A stretch of DNA of 35,629 bases from an uncultured Clostridia bacterium (GCA_947624365.1 CANQJY010000003.1:1-35629); one strand, 5' to 3'; positions 1-10,421 are shown, counted from the first letter of the stretch. Numbers and translations: made by a program. The notes: generated by a model from the sequence alone, not told the origin.

Positions 1-28
1 CAGTGACGATAATTGATCACTGATTTTA
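1..28 (+). terminator. possible terminator hairpin at the window edge
   Basis: CAGTGA (1-6) pairs with TCACTG (17-22) around a 10-nt loop and is followed by ATTTTAT. It may be the end of an intrinsic terminator for a plus-strand gene left of the window. The stem may extend beyond base 1, so its strength cannot be judged. Confidence 0.35.
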
Positions 29-66
29 TAAAAAATTTTAATTTTAAAAAAAATTACACACTTTAC

Positions 67-95
67 TTGACAAAGTCCTTTGCATTAAATATAAA
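67..95 (+). promoter_or_regulatory. sigma-A type promoter, TTGACA-17-TATAAA
   Basis: TTGACA at 67-72 and TATAAA at 90-95 are 17 nt apart, a near-consensus housekeeping promoter. No convincing protein gene follows on the plus strand: the open frame beyond it is antisense to rpoC, and the ATG at 100 has no ribosome binding site. A hairpin with a T-run lies about 90-120 nt downstream, so the product may be a short untranslated RNA. Confidence 0.55.
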
Positions 96-101
96 AAGAA
101 T

Positions 102-222
102 GAATAAAAAAGATATAGAAAAAAATAAAGAAACGGCAATAGCAAAAACTATTTCTTCATCAAAAAATATAATTAAAATTTTATACACAAAAATTCCAGC
201 GATTTCTCACTGGAATTTTTGC
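102..222 (+). ncRNA. candidate small RNA between promoter and hairpin
   Basis: This is an inference from signals only. Transcription from the promoter at 67-95 would start near 102 and end at the hairpin 189-220 with its T-run, giving an RNA of roughly 120 nt. The body is very A-rich and has no ribosome binding site. A short peptide could be read from the ATG at 100, but its codons run on through the terminator, which argues against translation. No known RNA family was recognised. Confidence 0.35.
189..220 (-). terminator. intrinsic terminator of rpoC (symmetric, may work both ways)
   Basis: A perfect 11-bp stem (189-199 with 210-220) encloses a 10-nt loop. The arms read AAAAATTCCAG and CTGGAATTTTT, so each strand gets a T-run after the stem. 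On the minus strand it lies about 100 nt past the rpoC stop and is the likely end of the rpoB-rpoC transcript. On the plus strand it would end the candidate small RNA. Confidence 0.7.
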
Positions 223-270
223 TTTCGGGTTCCTATTTTAGGACACCCTCTTTATTGCTTTTTTAAACTC

Positions 271-320
271 TGTCCCAAAGTGGACACAATGTCCAAAAAA
301 GGACCGTCCCAAAATGGACA
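271..320. repeat. remnant copy of the GGACGGTCC palindromic repeat
   Basis: A full right-hand half of the repeat (290-320) is preceded by a shorter, diverged piece (271-286) in the same orientation. No opposite arm is present, so the long hairpin of the other copies cannot form. On the minus strand the element starts at the first base after the rpoC UAA. It appears to be a decayed or partial member of the family at 8401, 12849 and 32546. Confidence 0.8.
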
Positions 321-3300
321 TTATTCTGTTAGTTCTGTACTGATGCGGATGTCTTGGTATTTTTTCATTCCTGTTCCTGCTGGAATTAGTTTTCCTATTA
401 TTACGTTTTCTTTTAGTCCGATTAGGTCGTCTGTTTTTCCTTTGACTGCTGCTTCTGTTAGGACTCTTGTTGTTTCTTGGAATGATGCTGCTGATAGGAA
501 ACTGTCTGTTGCTAGTGAGGCTTTTGTTATTCCTAGTAAGACTCTCTTTCCTGTTGCTGGTTTCTTTCCTTCTGCTATTGCTTGTTTGTTTCTGTCTTCA
601 AATTCGTACATGTCAATTAGTGATCCTGCAAACATGTCTGTTTCTCCATTGTCTTCTATTCTTACCTTTTTTAGCATTTGCCTTCCTATTACTTCTATGT
701 GCTTGTCATTGATGTCAACACCTTGGTTTCTGTACACTTTTTGTACTTCTGATATTAAGTATTCATACACTCCTTCTGGTCCTTTAATTGCTAAAATTTC
801 AGCTGGGTTGATTGAACCTTCTATTAATGGTTGTGCCACTTCTACCATGTCTCCGTCACTTACTTTCATTTTTGAACCAAATGGGATTGTATATGTTCTA
901 GAGTCATCTTTTGATGTTACAATGACTTCTTTCTTTTTCTTTGTTTCTTTGATTTTTACTTTACCTGCAATTTCTGTGATAATTGCTAGTCCTTTTGGTT
1001 TTCTTGCTTCAAATAGTTCTTCAACTCTTGGTAAACCTTGTGTAATATCTGCTACACCTGCAACACCTCCTGAGTGAATAGTTCTCATTGTTAATTGTGT
1101 TCCTGGTTCTCCAATAGATTGGGCTGCAATTATACCAATAGATTCTCCTATAGATACTAAATCTCTTCTTGCTAAGCCCATTCCATAACATTTTTGGCAT
1201 ACACCATGTTTTGAATGGCATCCTAGTACAGAACGTACTTCTACTCTTTCAATTCCTGCTTCTACAATTTTTTCTGCGATTGGTTCTGTAATCATTGTGT
1301 TTGTGTCTACAATTAGTTCTTTTGTTTCTGGATTTATAATATCATGTAATGCAAATCTACCAATTAGTCTTTCTTGTAATTTTTCAATAATTTGATTTCC
1401 ATCCTTGATGTCATATATTATAATTCCTTCTTCTGTTCCACAATCTTCATCTCTTACAATGATATCTTGTGATACATCAACTAATCTTCTTGTTAAATAT
1501 CCTGAGTCTGCTGTTCTTAGAGCTGTATCTGAAAGTCCTTTTCTTGCTCCATGGGCTGATATAAAGTATTCTAAGGCGTCTAATCCATCTGCAAATGATG
1601 ATTTGATTGGTATTTCAACTGCTTTACCTGTTGTACTTGCCATTAATCCTCTCATACCTGCAATCTGGCGTAATTGGTTCATATTTCCACGGGCTCCAGA
1701 TTTTACCATCATGTAAATTGGATTCAAATTATCAAAGTTATCTTCCATAGCTTTACTTACATCATTTGTTGCTTGTTCCCAAACTTTTATAACAGCATTA
1801 TATCTTTCATCTTCTGTTATTAAACCTCTTGCATATTGCTTACGAATAGTTTCTACTTGTTTATCTGCATCCTCTAATATTCCTTTTTTTGCAGATGGTA
1901 CTTCTACATCACTCATAGAGAATGTAATACCTGCTAATGTTGAATATTTAAATCCTAATGCTTTTATATAATCAATTACTTCTGCTGATTCGGTTAAGCC
2001 ATGTAGTCTGATAACTCTTTCTATTATTGTTCCCATTGTCTTTTTTACAACTGGGAAATTAATTTCATATTGGAATGGATCTTCTTCCCTGTTTATAAAT
2101 CCTAAGTCTTGTGGAATTCCTTGGTTGAAAATAATTCTTCCAACACTTGTTTCAATTTTTTTGTGTTGAATTTCTCCGTTAATTTCCTTTTCAATTCTTA
2201 CAAAAATCTTTGCGTGAATTCCAACATCATTGTTTTCAAATGCCATAATTGCTTCATCTGGGTCACGATAATATGAGCCTTCCCCTTTTTCACCATCTAT
2301 AATCATTGTTAAATAATAACTTCCTAAAATCATATCAAGTCTTGGTACTGCTACTGGTTTTCCGTCTTGTGGTTTTAATAAGTTATTTGTTGATAACATT
2401 AAATATCTTGCCTCTGCTTGTGCTTCTGGTGATAGTGGTAAATGGATTGCCATTTGATCACCGTCAAAGTCTGCATTAAATGCTTCACATACAAGTGGGT
2501 GAAGTTTTATTGCTCTACCTTCTACTAATACTGGTTCAAATGCTTGAATTCCAAGTCTGTGTAGTGTTGGTGCACGGTTTAGCATAACTGGATGATCTTT
2601 TATAACTTCTTCTAGAATTCCCCATACTTCTGGATTTAATCTTTCTACCATTCTTTTTGCATTTTTTATATTTTGTGCAAGATTTCTTCCTACTAATTCT
2701 TTCATAACAAATGGTTTGAATAATTCAATTGCCATTTCTTTTGGAAGTCCACATTGATAAATTTTTAGTTCTGGTCCTACAACTATAACAGAACGTCCAG
2801 AATAATCAACACGTTTTCCTAATAAGTTTTGACGGAAACGTCCTTGTTTTCCTTTTAACATATCTGATAAAGATTTTAATGCTCTGTTTCCTGCTCCTGT
2901 TACTGGTCTTCCACGTCTACCATTATCTATTAATGCATCTACTGATTCTTGTAACATACGCTTTTCATTACGTACAATTATTTCTGGAGCTCCTAATTCT
3001 AATAATCTTTTTAGTCTGTTATTTCTGTTTATAACTCTACGGTATAAGTCATTTAAGTCAGATGTTGCAAAACGACCTCCGTCTAATTGTACCATTGGTC
3101 TTAATTCTGGTGGAATAACAGGAATAACTCCCATAACCATCCATTCTGGACGGTTACCAGAAATCCTAAAAGATTCTACTGTATCTAATCTTTTTATTAA
3201 TTTAGATTTCTTTTGCTCACTTGCTTTTTCAATTTCTTTTTTTATTGAAGCTGATAGTTTGTTTATATCAATTTCTGCCAACAATGTTCTAATTGCTTCT

Positions 3301-3818
3301 GCACCCATTTGTGCTTTAAAACTATCTTTTCCATATTTTTCTTGTGCTTCATGATATTCTTTTTCATTTAGCACTTGACATTTTTCTAGACCAGATGTTC
3401 CTTTGTCTACAACTATATATGATGCAAAATATATAACTTTTTCTAAGTTTCTTGGTGAAACATCTAACATTGTTGCAATTCTACTTGGAATTCCTTTAAA
3501 ATACCAGATATGTGCAACTGGGGCTGCTAATTCAATATGCCCCATTCTTTCACGTCTTACTTTTGATTTTGTTACCTCTACTCCACATCTGTCACAGACA
3601 ATTCCTTTATATCTTACTCTTTTATATTTTCCACAATGACATTCCCAGTCTTTTGTTGGTCCAAATATTCTTTCACAAAATAGACCATCTTTTTCTGGTT
3701 TTAACGTTCTGTAGTTTATGGTTTCTGGTTTTTTTACTTCTCCTTTTGACCATTCTCTTATTTGTTCATCTGATGCAATTCCTATTTTTAATTTGTTAAA
3801 AATCTCTAATTCGTCCAC
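321..3818 (-). CDS. rpoC: DNA-directed RNA polymerase subunit beta'
   Basis: The beta' subunit forms one jaw of RNA polymerase and carries the catalytic magnesium site. At 1165 aa it has the short length usual for Clostridia. The N-terminal zinc site is visible as C60, C62, C75 and C78. The active-site motif [10 protein letters not shown] lies near residue 450, with the three Asp that hold Mg2+. A second zinc cluster ([11 protein letters not shown]) and the [18 protein letters not shown] bridge/trigger-helix region follow in order. The start is GTG at 3818, preceded by an AGGGGGG ribosome binding site just 11 nt after the rpoB stop, so the two genes are co-transcribed. The UAA stop touches the repeat at 271-320. 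Confidence 0.98.
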   Translation of the reverse strand: MDELEIFNKLKIGIASDEQIREWSKGEVKKPETINYRTLKPEKDGLFCERIFGPTKDWECHCGKYKRVRYKGIVCDRCGVEVTKSKVRRERMGHIELAAPVAHIWYFKGIPSRIATMLDVSPRNLEKVIYFASYIVVDKGTSGLEKCQVLNEKEYHEAQEKYGKDSFKAQMGAEAIRTLLAEIDINKLSASIKKEIEKASEQKKSKLIKRLDTVESFRISGNRPEWMVMGVIPVIPPELRPMVQLDGGRFATSDLNDLYRRVINRNNRLKRLLELGAPEIIVRNEKRMLQESVDALIDNGRRGRPVTGAGNRALKSLSDMLKGKQGRFRQNLLGKRVDYSGRSVIVVGPELKIYQCGLPKEMAIELFKPFVMKELVGRNLAQNIKNAKRMVERLNPEVWGILEEVIKDHPVMLNRAPTLHRLGIQAFEPVLVEGRAIKLHPLVCEAFNADFDGDQMAIHLPLSPEAQAEARYLMLSTNNLLKPQDGKPVAVPRLDMILGSYYLTMIIDGEKGEGSYYRDPDEAIMAFENNDVGIHAKIFVRIEKEINGEIQHKKIETSVGRIIFNQGIPQDLGFINREEDPFQYEINFPVVKKTMGTIIERVIRLHGLTESAEVIDYIKALGFKYSTLAGITFSMSDVEVPSAKKGILEDADKQVETIRKQYARGLITEDERYNAVIKVWEQATNDVSKAMEDNFDNLNPIYMMVKSGARGNMNQLRQIAGMRGLMASTTGKAVEIPIKSSFADGLDALEYFISAHGARKGLSDTALRTADSGYLTRRLVDVSQDIIVRDEDCGTEEGIIIYDIKDGNQIIEKLQERLIGRFALHDIINPETKELIVDTNTMITEPIAEKIVEAGIERVEVRSVLGCHSKHGVCQKCYGMGLARRDLVSIGESIGIIAAQSIGEPGTQLTMRTIHSGGVAGVADITQGLPRVEELFEARKPKGLAIITEIAGKVKIKETKKKKEVIVTSKDDSRTYTIPFGSKMKVSDGDMVEVAQPLIEGSINPAEILAIKGPEGVYEYLISEVQKVYRNQGVDINDKHIEVIGRQMLKKVRIEDNGETDMFAGSLIDMYEFEDRNKQAIAEGKKPATGKRVLLGITKASLATDSFLSAASFQETTRVLTEAAVKGKTDDLIGLKENVIIGKLIPAGTGMKKYQDIRISTELTE

Positions 3819-3829
3819 TCTTTTCCCCC

Positions 3830-6800
3830 CTATTCAATGATATCATCATCTTCAGAATCAAAAATTGCTTCATCATCTTCATCATCTAATTCATCAAAAA
3901 GTGCATCACTCTCATCATCTTCTATCATTATGTCATCATCTTCTAATGTTTCATCTATAAAGCCTTCTTCAAATTCATCTTCTTCTGCAAAATCTTCTGC
4001 TGATAACATCTTTTTCTCTTGTTCTGGATCATATTCGATACCATCTTCTATATTTTCTTTTAGTTCTAATTCTTGGTTGTCTTCTGAATATAGACGTACA
4101 TCTAATCCTAAAGATTGTAATTCTTTCACTAATACTTTAAAGCTTTCAGGAACGCCTGGTTCTGGTATGTTTTCTCCTTTAACAATTGCTTCATAGGTTT
4201 TTACTCTTCCAACTACATCGTCAGATTTTACGGTTAACATTTCTTGTAGTGTATATGCTGCTCCATATGCTTCTAATGCCCAAACTTCCATTTCTCCGAA
4301 ACGTTGTCCACCAAATTGTGCTTTTCCTCCTAATGGTTGTTGAGTAACTAATGAGTATGGTCCTGTTGAACGAGCATGGATTTTATCATCTACTAAGTGA
4401 TGTAATTTTAACATGTACATAACACCAACTGTTACTGGTTTTGCAAATGGGTCACCTGTACGGCCATCATATAAAATAGATTTTCCATCTGCACTCATAT
4501 TAGCTTCTTTTAAGATTTTTTCAACATCTTCTTGTGTTGCACCATCAAATACTGGTGTTGATACATGCCATCCTAATGCTTTTGCTGCTCCTCCTAAGTG
4601 TACTTCTAGGATTTGACCTAAGTTCATACGAGAAGGTACACCTAATGGGTTTAATAAAATATCTATTGGAGTACCATCTGGTAAAAATGGCATATCTTCT
4701 TCTGGTAATACTCTTGATATAACACCTTTGTTACCATGACGTCCTGCCATTTTATCTCCTACAGAAATTTTTCTTTTTGTTGCAATATAACATCTAATAA
4801 TTTGATTTACTCCAGGTCCTAATTCATCTGAATTGTCTCTTGTAAAGATTCTAACATCAACTATTGTTCCTGCTTCACCATGTGGTACACGTAGAGATGT
4901 ATCTCTTACTTCTCTTGCTTTTTCTCCAAAGATTGCTCTTAATAATCTTTCTTCTGCTGTTAATTCTGTTTCTCCTTTTGGAGTTACTTTTCCAACTAAT
5001 ATATCTCCTGGTCTTACTTCTGCACCAATTCTGATAATTCCGTTTTCATCAAGGTCTTTTAACACATCATCACCAACATTTGGAATATCTCTTGTGATTT
5101 CTTCTGGTCCTAATTTAGTATCACGACACTCACAATCATATTCTTCAATATGGATTGATGTGAATACATCTTCTTTTACTAGTCTTTCATTTAGTAAAAT
5201 AGCATCTTCGTAGTTATATCCTTCCCATGTAGAAAATGCAACTAATACATTTTTACCTAGTGACATTTCTCCATCTTTGGTTGCTGGTCCATCTGCGATG
5301 GCATCTCCTTTTTTAACTATTTCACCTTTTTTTACAATAGGTTTTTGGTTGATACAAGTACCACCATTTGTTCTTTTGAATTTACGTAATTTATGTACTA
5401 CTGTTTTTCCATTTTGATATTTTACTGTAATTGCATCTCCTGCTACTTTTTCAACAACTCCATCATCTTCTGCTAATACTAAAATTCCAGAGTCTTTTGC
5501 TGCTCTATATTCTATACCTGTTGCAACAATTGGTCTTTCTGTTATCATTAATGGAACTGCTTGACGTTGCATGTTTGCTCCCATTAATGCTCTTTTTGCA
5601 TCATCATGCTCTAAAAATGGTATCATGGCTGCAGCAATTGATACTAATTGTTTTGGTGAAACATCTACATATTGTACTTGATCTTTATCTACTTCGATAA
5701 TATCATTTCTATAACGAACTCTTATTCTGTCATTTATGAATTCACCTTTTTTGTTCATTGGTTCTGAAGCTTGTGCAATCATATAATTATCTTCAACATC
5801 TGCACTCATATATTCTACTATATCAGTTGCTTTGTGTGTTTTAGGGTCAATTTTTCTATATGGTGTTTCTATAAATCCATATTCATTGATATTAGCAAAT
5901 GAAGAAAGTGCTGATATTAATCCTATGTTTGGTCCTTCTGGTGATTCGATTGGGCATAATCTACCATAGTGTGTATAATGAACGTCACGTACTTCGAAAC
6001 CTGCTCTTTCTCTTGTTAGTCCACCTGGTCCTAATGCTGAAATTCTTCTTTTATGTGTTAATTCTGAAAGTGGATTTGTTTGATCCATAAATTGTGATAA
6101 TTGTGAACTTCCAAAGAATTCACGAATTGCTGATGTGATTGGTTTTGTGTTTATTAAAGTTTGTGGTGTTACAACATCTAAGTCCTGAATTGTCATTCTT
6201 TCACGTACAACTCTTTCTAGTCTTGCTAAACCAATTCTAAATTGATTTTGTAAAAGTTCACCAACACAACGAATTCTACGATTTGCTAAATGGTCTATAT
6301 CATCTGGTTTTCCAATTCCATGTGATAAATTTAGTAAATAGTTTACTGATGCAATCATATCATCAATTGTGATATGTTTTGGCACTAGTTCATCATATCT
6401 TTCTTTCATCATTTTTACTAAATCTTTTTTGTCAGTATTGTCAATGATATTTTTTAAAACTTCATAGTAAACATCTTCTTTGAAATGTAAACTGCTTAAA
6501 TCTACATCTGGTAAAACTTTGTGTGGATTTACAGTTGCATTTCCTATAATTCTTACTTTTCTTTCTCCAATCATAACGTCAACTATATTAATTCCTGCAT
6601 TTTGGATATTTTCTGCTACTTCTTCAGAAATGATTTCTCCACCTTGAACAAATACTTCCCCTGTTTCACTATCTACTATGTCATTTGCTGATATTTTTCC
6701 TTTTATTCTTCCAGCTAGTCCTAATTTTTGATTAAATTTATATCTTCCTACTTTTGCTAAATCATATCTTTTTCCATCATAAAATAAACCATTGAATAGG

Positions 6801-7561
6801 TTCTTTGCAGCTTCAACTGTTGGTAATTCACCTGGTCTTAATTTTTTATATATTTCAATTAGGGCTTCATCTTGATTTTTTATTGGGTCTTTTGCAATTG
6901 TTGCTGTTAACATTTCTTCTTCACCAAATAGTTCTCTAATTTGGTCATCACTTATTACACCAATTGCACGTAATAATGTTGTTACTGGTACTTTTCTTGT
7001 ACGGTCAACACGAACCCAGAAAATGTCGTTACCATCTGTTTCATATTCCAGCCATGCTCCTCTTAGTGGCATAACTGTTGATGTGTATGTCTTTTTTCCT
7101 GTTTTTGTGTCAAATATTTCGTCATAGTAACATCCTGGTGAACGTACTAATTGGCTAACAACTACCCTTTCTGCTCCATTGATAATAAATGTTCCACTGT
7201 CTGTCATAAGTGGGAAATCACCTAGATAAATTTCTTGTTCTTTGATTTCGCCTGTTTCTCGATTGATTAGTCTGACTTTTGCATGTAGTCTGCTAGAGTA
7301 TGTTGTGTCTCTTTCTTTTGCCTCTTCTAATGTATACTTGGTTTTGTCTTCCATATAATAGTCAAAAAACTCAAGAACTAGATTTCCAGAATAATCTTCA
7401 ATTGGTGATATATCTTTTAATACCTCTCCTAATCCTTCTTCTATAAACCAGTCATATGAGTCTTTTTGTACTTTGATTAGGTTTGGCATTTCGATAAAAT
7501 CTCCAACTTTTGCGAAATCTTTTCTTGAGGCTTTTTCGTATTGGATTTCTTTTAGTTTCAA
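3830..7561 (-). CDS. rpoB: DNA-directed RNA polymerase subunit beta
   Basis: The beta subunit pairs with beta' to form the catalytic core and carries the rifampicin pocket. Family landmarks are plain: the [20 protein letters not shown] rifampicin-region block, [29 protein letters not shown], and [20 protein letters not shown] near the C-terminus. A GTG at 7570 lies directly on the AAGGAG site, so the TTG at 7561, 8 nt after that site, is the more likely start (1243 aa). The last ~70 residues form a very acidic tail of Asp/Glu runs beyond the conserved core. rplL does not lie upstream here: the gene has its own promoter and leader, and the next gene upstream is divergent. Confidence 0.98.
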   Translation of the reverse strand: MKLKEIQYEKASRKDFAKVGDFIEMPNLIKVQKDSYDWFIEEGLGEVLKDISPIEDYSGNLVLEFFDYYMEDKTKYTLEEAKERDTTYSSRLHAKVRLINRETGEIKEQEIYLGDFPLMTDSGTFIINGAERVVVSQLVRSPGCYYDEIFDTKTGKKTYTSTVMPLRGAWLEYETDGNDIFWVRVDRTRKVPVTTLLRAIGVISDDQIRELFGEEEMLTATIAKDPIKNQDEALIEIYKKLRPGELPTVEAAKNLFNGLFYDGKRYDLAKVGRYKFNQKLGLAGRIKGKISANDIVDSETGEVFVQGGEIISEEVAENIQNAGINIVDVMIGERKVRIIGNATVNPHKVLPDVDLSSLHFKEDVYYEVLKNIIDNTDKKDLVKMMKERYDELVPKHITIDDMIASVNYLLNLSHGIGKPDDIDHLANRRIRCVGELLQNQFRIGLARLERVVRERMTIQDLDVVTPQTLINTKPITSAIREFFGSSQLSQFMDQTNPLSELTHKRRISALGPGGLTRERAGFEVRDVHYTHYGRLCPIESPEGPNIGLISALSSFANINEYGFIETPYRKIDPKTHKATDIVEYMSADVEDNYMIAQASEPMNKKGEFINDRIRVRYRNDIIEVDKDQVQYVDVSPKQLVSIAAAMIPFLEHDDAKRALMGANMQRQAVPLMITERPIVATGIEYRAAKDSGILVLAEDDGVVEKVAGDAITVKYQNGKTVVHKLRKFKRTNGGTCINQKPIVKKGEIVKKGDAIADGPATKDGEMSLGKNVLVAFSTWEGYNYEDAILLNERLVKEDVFTSIHIEEYDCECRDTKLGPEEITRDIPNVGDDVLKDLDENGIIRIGAEVRPGDILVGKVTPKGETELTAEERLLRAIFGEKAREVRDTSLRVPHGEAGTIVDVRIFTRDNSDELGPGVNQIIRCYIATKRKISVGDKMAGRHGNKGVISRVLPEEDMPFLPDGTPIDILLNPLGVPSRMNLGQILEVHLGGAAKALGWHVSTPVFDGATQEDVEKILKEANMSADGKSILYDGRTGDPFAKPVTVGVMYMLKLHHLVDDKIHARSTGPYSLVTQQPLGGKAQFGGQRFGEMEVWALEAYGAAYTLQEMLTVKSDDVVGRVKTYEAIVKGENIPEPGVPESFKVLVKELQSLGLDVRLYSEDNQELELKENIEDGIEYDPEQEKKMLSAEDFAEEDEFEEGFIDETLEDDDIMIEDDESDALFDELDDEDDEAIFDSEDDDIIE

Positions 7562-7751
7562 AAAAATCACTCCTTAATATTTTATTGAAGCAGAATGAAT
7601 TTATTTGATTTTAAGGAAAGTCCCTCTTAGCATATAGTTCTTATAAGATATTTGAAAGTGTCTGCTTTTCACCACAAATTTTCTTATGGGGTTCCTATAT
7701 CTAATTCCTCTTTTCTTAAAATTAAAATCTTAATTTGAAATAAATGTTGCA
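7562..7751 (-). promoter_or_regulatory. structured 5' leader of rpoB
   Basis: From the predicted start near 7751 the rpoB mRNA has about 190 nt before its TTG. Read on the minus strand it holds nested complementary segments: UUUUAAG 7721-7715 with CUUAAAA 7615-7609; UUAGAUAUAG 7704-7695 with CUAUAU 7637-7632 and CUAA 7630-7627 (one bulged G); AUAAGA 7687-7682 with UCUUAU 7648-7643; AUUUG 7679-7675 with CAAAU 7654-7650. Together these make one long, interrupted hairpin. Autoregulated leaders are known upstream of ribosomal-protein L10 and L12 genes. I do not see the L10-leader motifs clearly and cannot assign a family. Confidence 0.5.
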
Positions 7752-7757
7752 AATGTT

Positions 7758-7787
7758 ATTATATCAAATTTTGCTTACGGATGTCAA
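7758..7787 (-). promoter_or_regulatory. rpoB promoter, TTGACA-18-TATAAT
   Basis: On the minus strand TTGACA (7787-7782) and TATAAT (7763-7758) are both perfect consensus hexamers 18 nt apart, with an extended -10 (TGA before TATAAT). Transcription would start near 7751, well upstream of rpoB. Confidence 0.8.
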
Positions 7788-7830
7788 GGTTTTTGAGAAT
7801 TTTTTTTGATTTTTTTTGAGATTATTTTAA

Positions 7831-7859
7831 TTGACAAAATTATGTGAGTATGATATATA
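7831..7859 (+). promoter_or_regulatory. promoter of the small exporter gene, TTGACA-17-TATATA
   Basis: TTGACA (7831-7836) and TATATA (7854-7859) are spaced 17 nt apart, with TG at 7851-7852 giving an extended -10. The gene starts at 7900 after a GAAAGGA ribosome binding site. Back-to-back with the rpoB promoter, this fills the 338-base gap between the two genes. Confidence 0.75.
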
Positions 7860-7899
7860 CAAAATAAATTGTTAAAGTAAAAAGCGAAAGGATATAATT

Positions 7900-8400
7900 A
7901 TGGCTAATTTACCGATTTTGATTAAATATTTATTGACAGCTTTTATAGGTATGATACCTATTGTTGAATTAAGGGGTGCAATTCCAATAGGTGTTTTTAC
8001 ATTCCACTTAAACTATTTAGAATCTTTTGTTTGTAGTTTTATAGGAAATATTATTCCTGTATATTTTATTGTTAAGTATATTAGACCTTTGTTTGATTTT
8101 TTTGGAAGGTGGAAACCTTTTAAAATTGTTATTGATTGGGCTTCTAATAAAGCTACAAAAAATATTGAAAATAACCCAAGATTGCAAAACTTTGCAGCAC
8201 TTGGATTATTCTTGTTTGTTGCTATTCCATTACCTGGTACAGGTGCTTGGGTTGGTTCTTTAATTGCTAATTTTCTAGATTTACCTCCTAAAAAAGCTAT
8301 CCCTCCAATTATTGTTGGGGTTCTTACTGCTGGTATTATTATTTTGATTTTGACAGCTGTTGCAAATGGTGGTATACAATACCTATTGCAAAGAATATAG
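7900..8400 (+). CDS. small multidrug-export family membrane protein (COG2426-type)
   Basis: This 166-aa protein is almost entirely hydrophobic, with about four to five membrane segments. It shows two hallmark blocks of the putative small multidrug export family (Pfam Sm_multidrug_ex): PIVELRGAIPIG near residue 20 and PLPGTGAWVGSLIA near residue 110. These paired, partly re-entrant motifs resemble those of DedA-like proteins. Substrate and direction of transport are unknown; the family name rests on thin evidence. The ATG has a GAAAGGA site 7 nt upstream and its own promoter. It is a single-gene unit, convergent with the permease gene, and its UAG stop touches a long palindrome. Confidence 0.85.
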   Translation: MANLPILIKYLLTAFIGMIPIVELRGAIPIGVFTFHLNYLESFVCSFIGNIIPVYFIVKYIRPLFDFFGRWKPFKIVIDWASNKATKNIENNPRLQNFAALGLFLFVAIPLPGTGAWVGSLIANFLDLPPKKAIPPIIVGVLTAGIIILILTAVANGGIQYLLQRI

Positions 8401-8498
8401 TGTCCATTTGGGGACGGTCCTTTTTTGGACATTTTGAAACAAATGTCCAAAAAAGGACCGTCCCCAAATGGACAAAAGGACCGTCCCCAAATGGACAT
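8401..8498. repeat. long palindromic repeat plus an extra half copy, between convergent genes
   Basis: Two perfect 34-bp arms (8401-8434 and 8441-8474) flank a 6-nt loop. Each arm carries GGGGACGGTCC and TTTTTTGGACA. A further partial right half follows at 8475-8498. The element begins at the first base after the exporter UAG and ends 2 nt from the permease UAG. As RNA it would form a very stable hairpin on either strand, so it may end or stabilise both convergent transcripts. Sequence and layout recall REP/MITE-type elements mobilised in trans by a Y1-type transposase. No transposase gene is in the window. Confidence 0.9.
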
Positions 8499-8499
8499 T

Positions 8500-9615
8500 C
8501 TATCGTTCTTTGACAAAGTCTTCCATTATTAATTTTATTACTGCTGCTACTGGTACTGCTAGAAACATACCCATAATTCCAAAATATGCTCCTCCTACTG
8601 TTACTGAGAAAATTACTAGTAGTGGGCTTATTTTTAATGAGTTTCCTATGATTTTTGGGTTTATTATGTTTGCATCTATTTGTTGTAATATGATTACAAC
8701 AATTGCCATAAGTATTGCTTGCCCAATTCCTCCTGTTATTAATGTTATAATTACTGCTATTATAACTGCTATAATTGCTCCAATATATGGAATGATGTTG
8801 AATAATCCTATCATAAATCCTAATAATGGTGCATATTTTACCCCTATTATACTCATTGCAATTGTAGTTAATATTCCGACTATCATTGCATCTAACACTT
8901 GGCTACTAACAAATTTGAAAAATAATTCATTTGCTTGTCCAAAATAATTATCTAAATGTTGGTATGTTTCTTCTTTTAGTATTCTTTTTGCTAACTTTTT
9001 TAAGAATCCAATTATTGATTCTCTTTCTAATAAAATATATACAGATACAACAATTGATACAAATATATCAAATATTGCTGAAAATACATTAAATAAATTT
9101 TGTACATATTCTAGTATTCTTTCATTGTTTAAGCTTAATAATTCTGTTATATTAATTTGTTGAATTCTTTCTACTATACTCATCGCAATATCGCTTTTTA
9201 AAATAGAATCTTCTGGTAAATCTGTAATTGCTTGAACAGCATTTTCATAGTATATTTGAATATTTCCGACTAATTCTATTATGCTATCTCTTAATACTGG
9301 GAATATAACATTTATTATAATCATTAATATTAAAGCTACAACAACAAATGTTGTTAATACACTAAGACCTCTTGCTCGTTTAGTAATAAATTTGCTTTTA
9401 CTTTTTTTGAATGCTTTTTCAATTGATCTTGCTGGCATTATTAGGATATATGCTATAAATATACCTACAAAAAATGGCCTTAATACGCGGAAAAATGTGC
9501 CAAACCATTCTTGTATATTTCCGAAATTATCAAATATTTTATATACAATAATAGCACTCACAATTAATAAAAACCATGATAGCCACTTTTTCCAATTACT
9601 TCTGATTTCTTCCAT
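8500..9615 (-). CDS. AI-2E/PerM family permease (YtvI-like)
   Basis: A polytopic membrane protein of 371 aa, the usual length for the AI-2E transporter family. Hydrophobic pairs near the N-terminus (residues ~10-35 and ~35-60) are followed by a long amphipathic stretch. The C-terminal half holds the family signature region: IVGILTTIAMSIIGV, LLGFMIGLFNIIPYIG and GGAYFGIMGMFLAVP. Members include sporulation protein YtvI and several Na+/H+ antiporters; the true substrate here is unknown. An ATG at 9633 has no ribosome binding site. The ATG at 9615 follows GGAAGGA at good distance and is chosen. It lies 19 nt after exonuclease III and shares its promoter. Confidence 0.88.
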   Translation of the reverse strand: MEEIRSNWKKWLSWFLLIVSAIIVYKIFDNFGNIQEWFGTFFRVLRPFFVGIFIAYILIMPARSIEKAFKKSKSKFITKRARGLSVLTTFVVVALILMIIINVIFPVLRDSIIELVGNIQIYYENAVQAITDLPEDSILKSDIAMSIVERIQQINITELLSLNNERILEYVQNLFNVFSAIFDIFVSIVVSVYILLERESIIGFLKKLAKRILKEETYQHLDNYFGQANELFFKFVSSQVLDAMIVGILTTIAMSIIGVKYAPLLGFMIGLFNIIPYIGAIIAVIIAVIITLITGGIGQAILMAIVVIILQQIDANIINPKIIGNSLKISPLLVIFSVTVGGAYFGIMGMFLAVPVAAVIKLIMEDFVKER

Positions 9616-9634
9616 AAATATTTTCCTTCCCATT

Positions 9635-10390
9635 TTATATTTCTATTTCTAACCCTACTGGGCAGTGGTCACTTCCATATACTTCAGGATAAATAGTTGC
9701 TTCTTTTATTTGTTCTTTTATTTTATCTGATACTATAAAATAATCTATTCTCCATCCAACATTTTTCTCTCTGGCATGCCCCATGTAAGACCACCAACTA
9801 TATGCTTCTTCTTTATTTGGATATAAATAACGAAATGTATCTATAAATCCTGCTTTTAATAGTTCTGTCATTTTCTCTCTTTCTTCATCAGTAAACCCAG
9901 CATTCCCTCGATTTGATTTCGGATTTTTTAAATCTATTTCATTATGGGCAACATTTAAATCTCCACACATGATAACTGGCTTTTTAGTATCTAGTTCTAA
10001 TAGATATCGCCTGATTTCATCTTCCCATACTTGTCTATATGCAAGCCTTTCTAGCTCTCTTTTTGCATTTGGTGTATATATTGTTACCATATAAAAGTTT
10101 TCAAATTCTAATGTTATTACTCTTCCTTCTTTGTCATGTTCTTCTATTCCAATTCCATAACTAACTGATTTGGGCTTTATTTTTGTGTATATTGCTGTTC
10201 CTGAATATCCTTTGCGTTCAGCACTATAGTAATATGCCTCATATCCTTTAAATTGTAAATCTATTTGCTCTGGTTGGCACTTGGTTTCTTGAATGCAAAA
10301 AATATCTGCATCTATTTTTTCAAAAAAATCTTCAAATCCTTTGTTTACACATGCTCTTATTCCATTTACATTCCATGAGATTAGTTTCAT
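9635..10390 (-). CDS. xth: exodeoxyribonuclease III (AP endonuclease)
   Basis: This enzyme cuts DNA 5' of abasic sites and degrades 3' ends in base-excision repair. At 251 aa it matches the ExoIII/APE1 family from end to end. Visible motifs in order are NVNGIR (residues 6-11), FCIQETK with the metal-binding Glu, YTPNA, GDLNVAH with catalytic Asp and Asn, the WRIDYF block, and the terminal GSDHCP holding the catalytic Asp-His pair. The ATG at 10390 follows a CGGAGA site. It is first in a two-gene unit with the permease. The call is secure; the exact name (xth or exoA) is convention. Confidence 0.95.
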   Translation of the reverse strand: MKLISWNVNGIRACVNKGFEDFFEKIDADIFCIQETKCQPEQIDLQFKGYEAYYYSAERKGYSGTAIYTKIKPKSVSYGIGIEEHDKEGRVITLEFENFYMVTIYTPNAKRELERLAYRQVWEDEIRRYLLELDTKKPVIMCGDLNVAHNEIDLKNPKSNRGNAGFTDEEREKMTELLKAGFIDTFRYLYPNKEEAYSWWSYMGHAREKNVGWRIDYFIVSDKIKEQIKEATIYPEVYGSDHCPVGLEIEI

Positions 10391-10421
10391 GTTGATTTCT
10401 CCGTTTCTTTGATTTTCCTCT

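Noticed and set aside
13-1077. Long plus-strand open frame over the start of the window
   Set aside because: It is antisense to the conserved rpoC C-terminal coding, lacks a ribosome binding site and reads through the repeat and hairpin. Only its promoter and hairpin region is kept, as a possible small RNA.
7562-7751. T-box or classical riboswitch before rpoB
   Set aside because: No T-box sequence, no known aptamer core and no terminator hairpin with T-run were seen. Only generic pairing supports structure.
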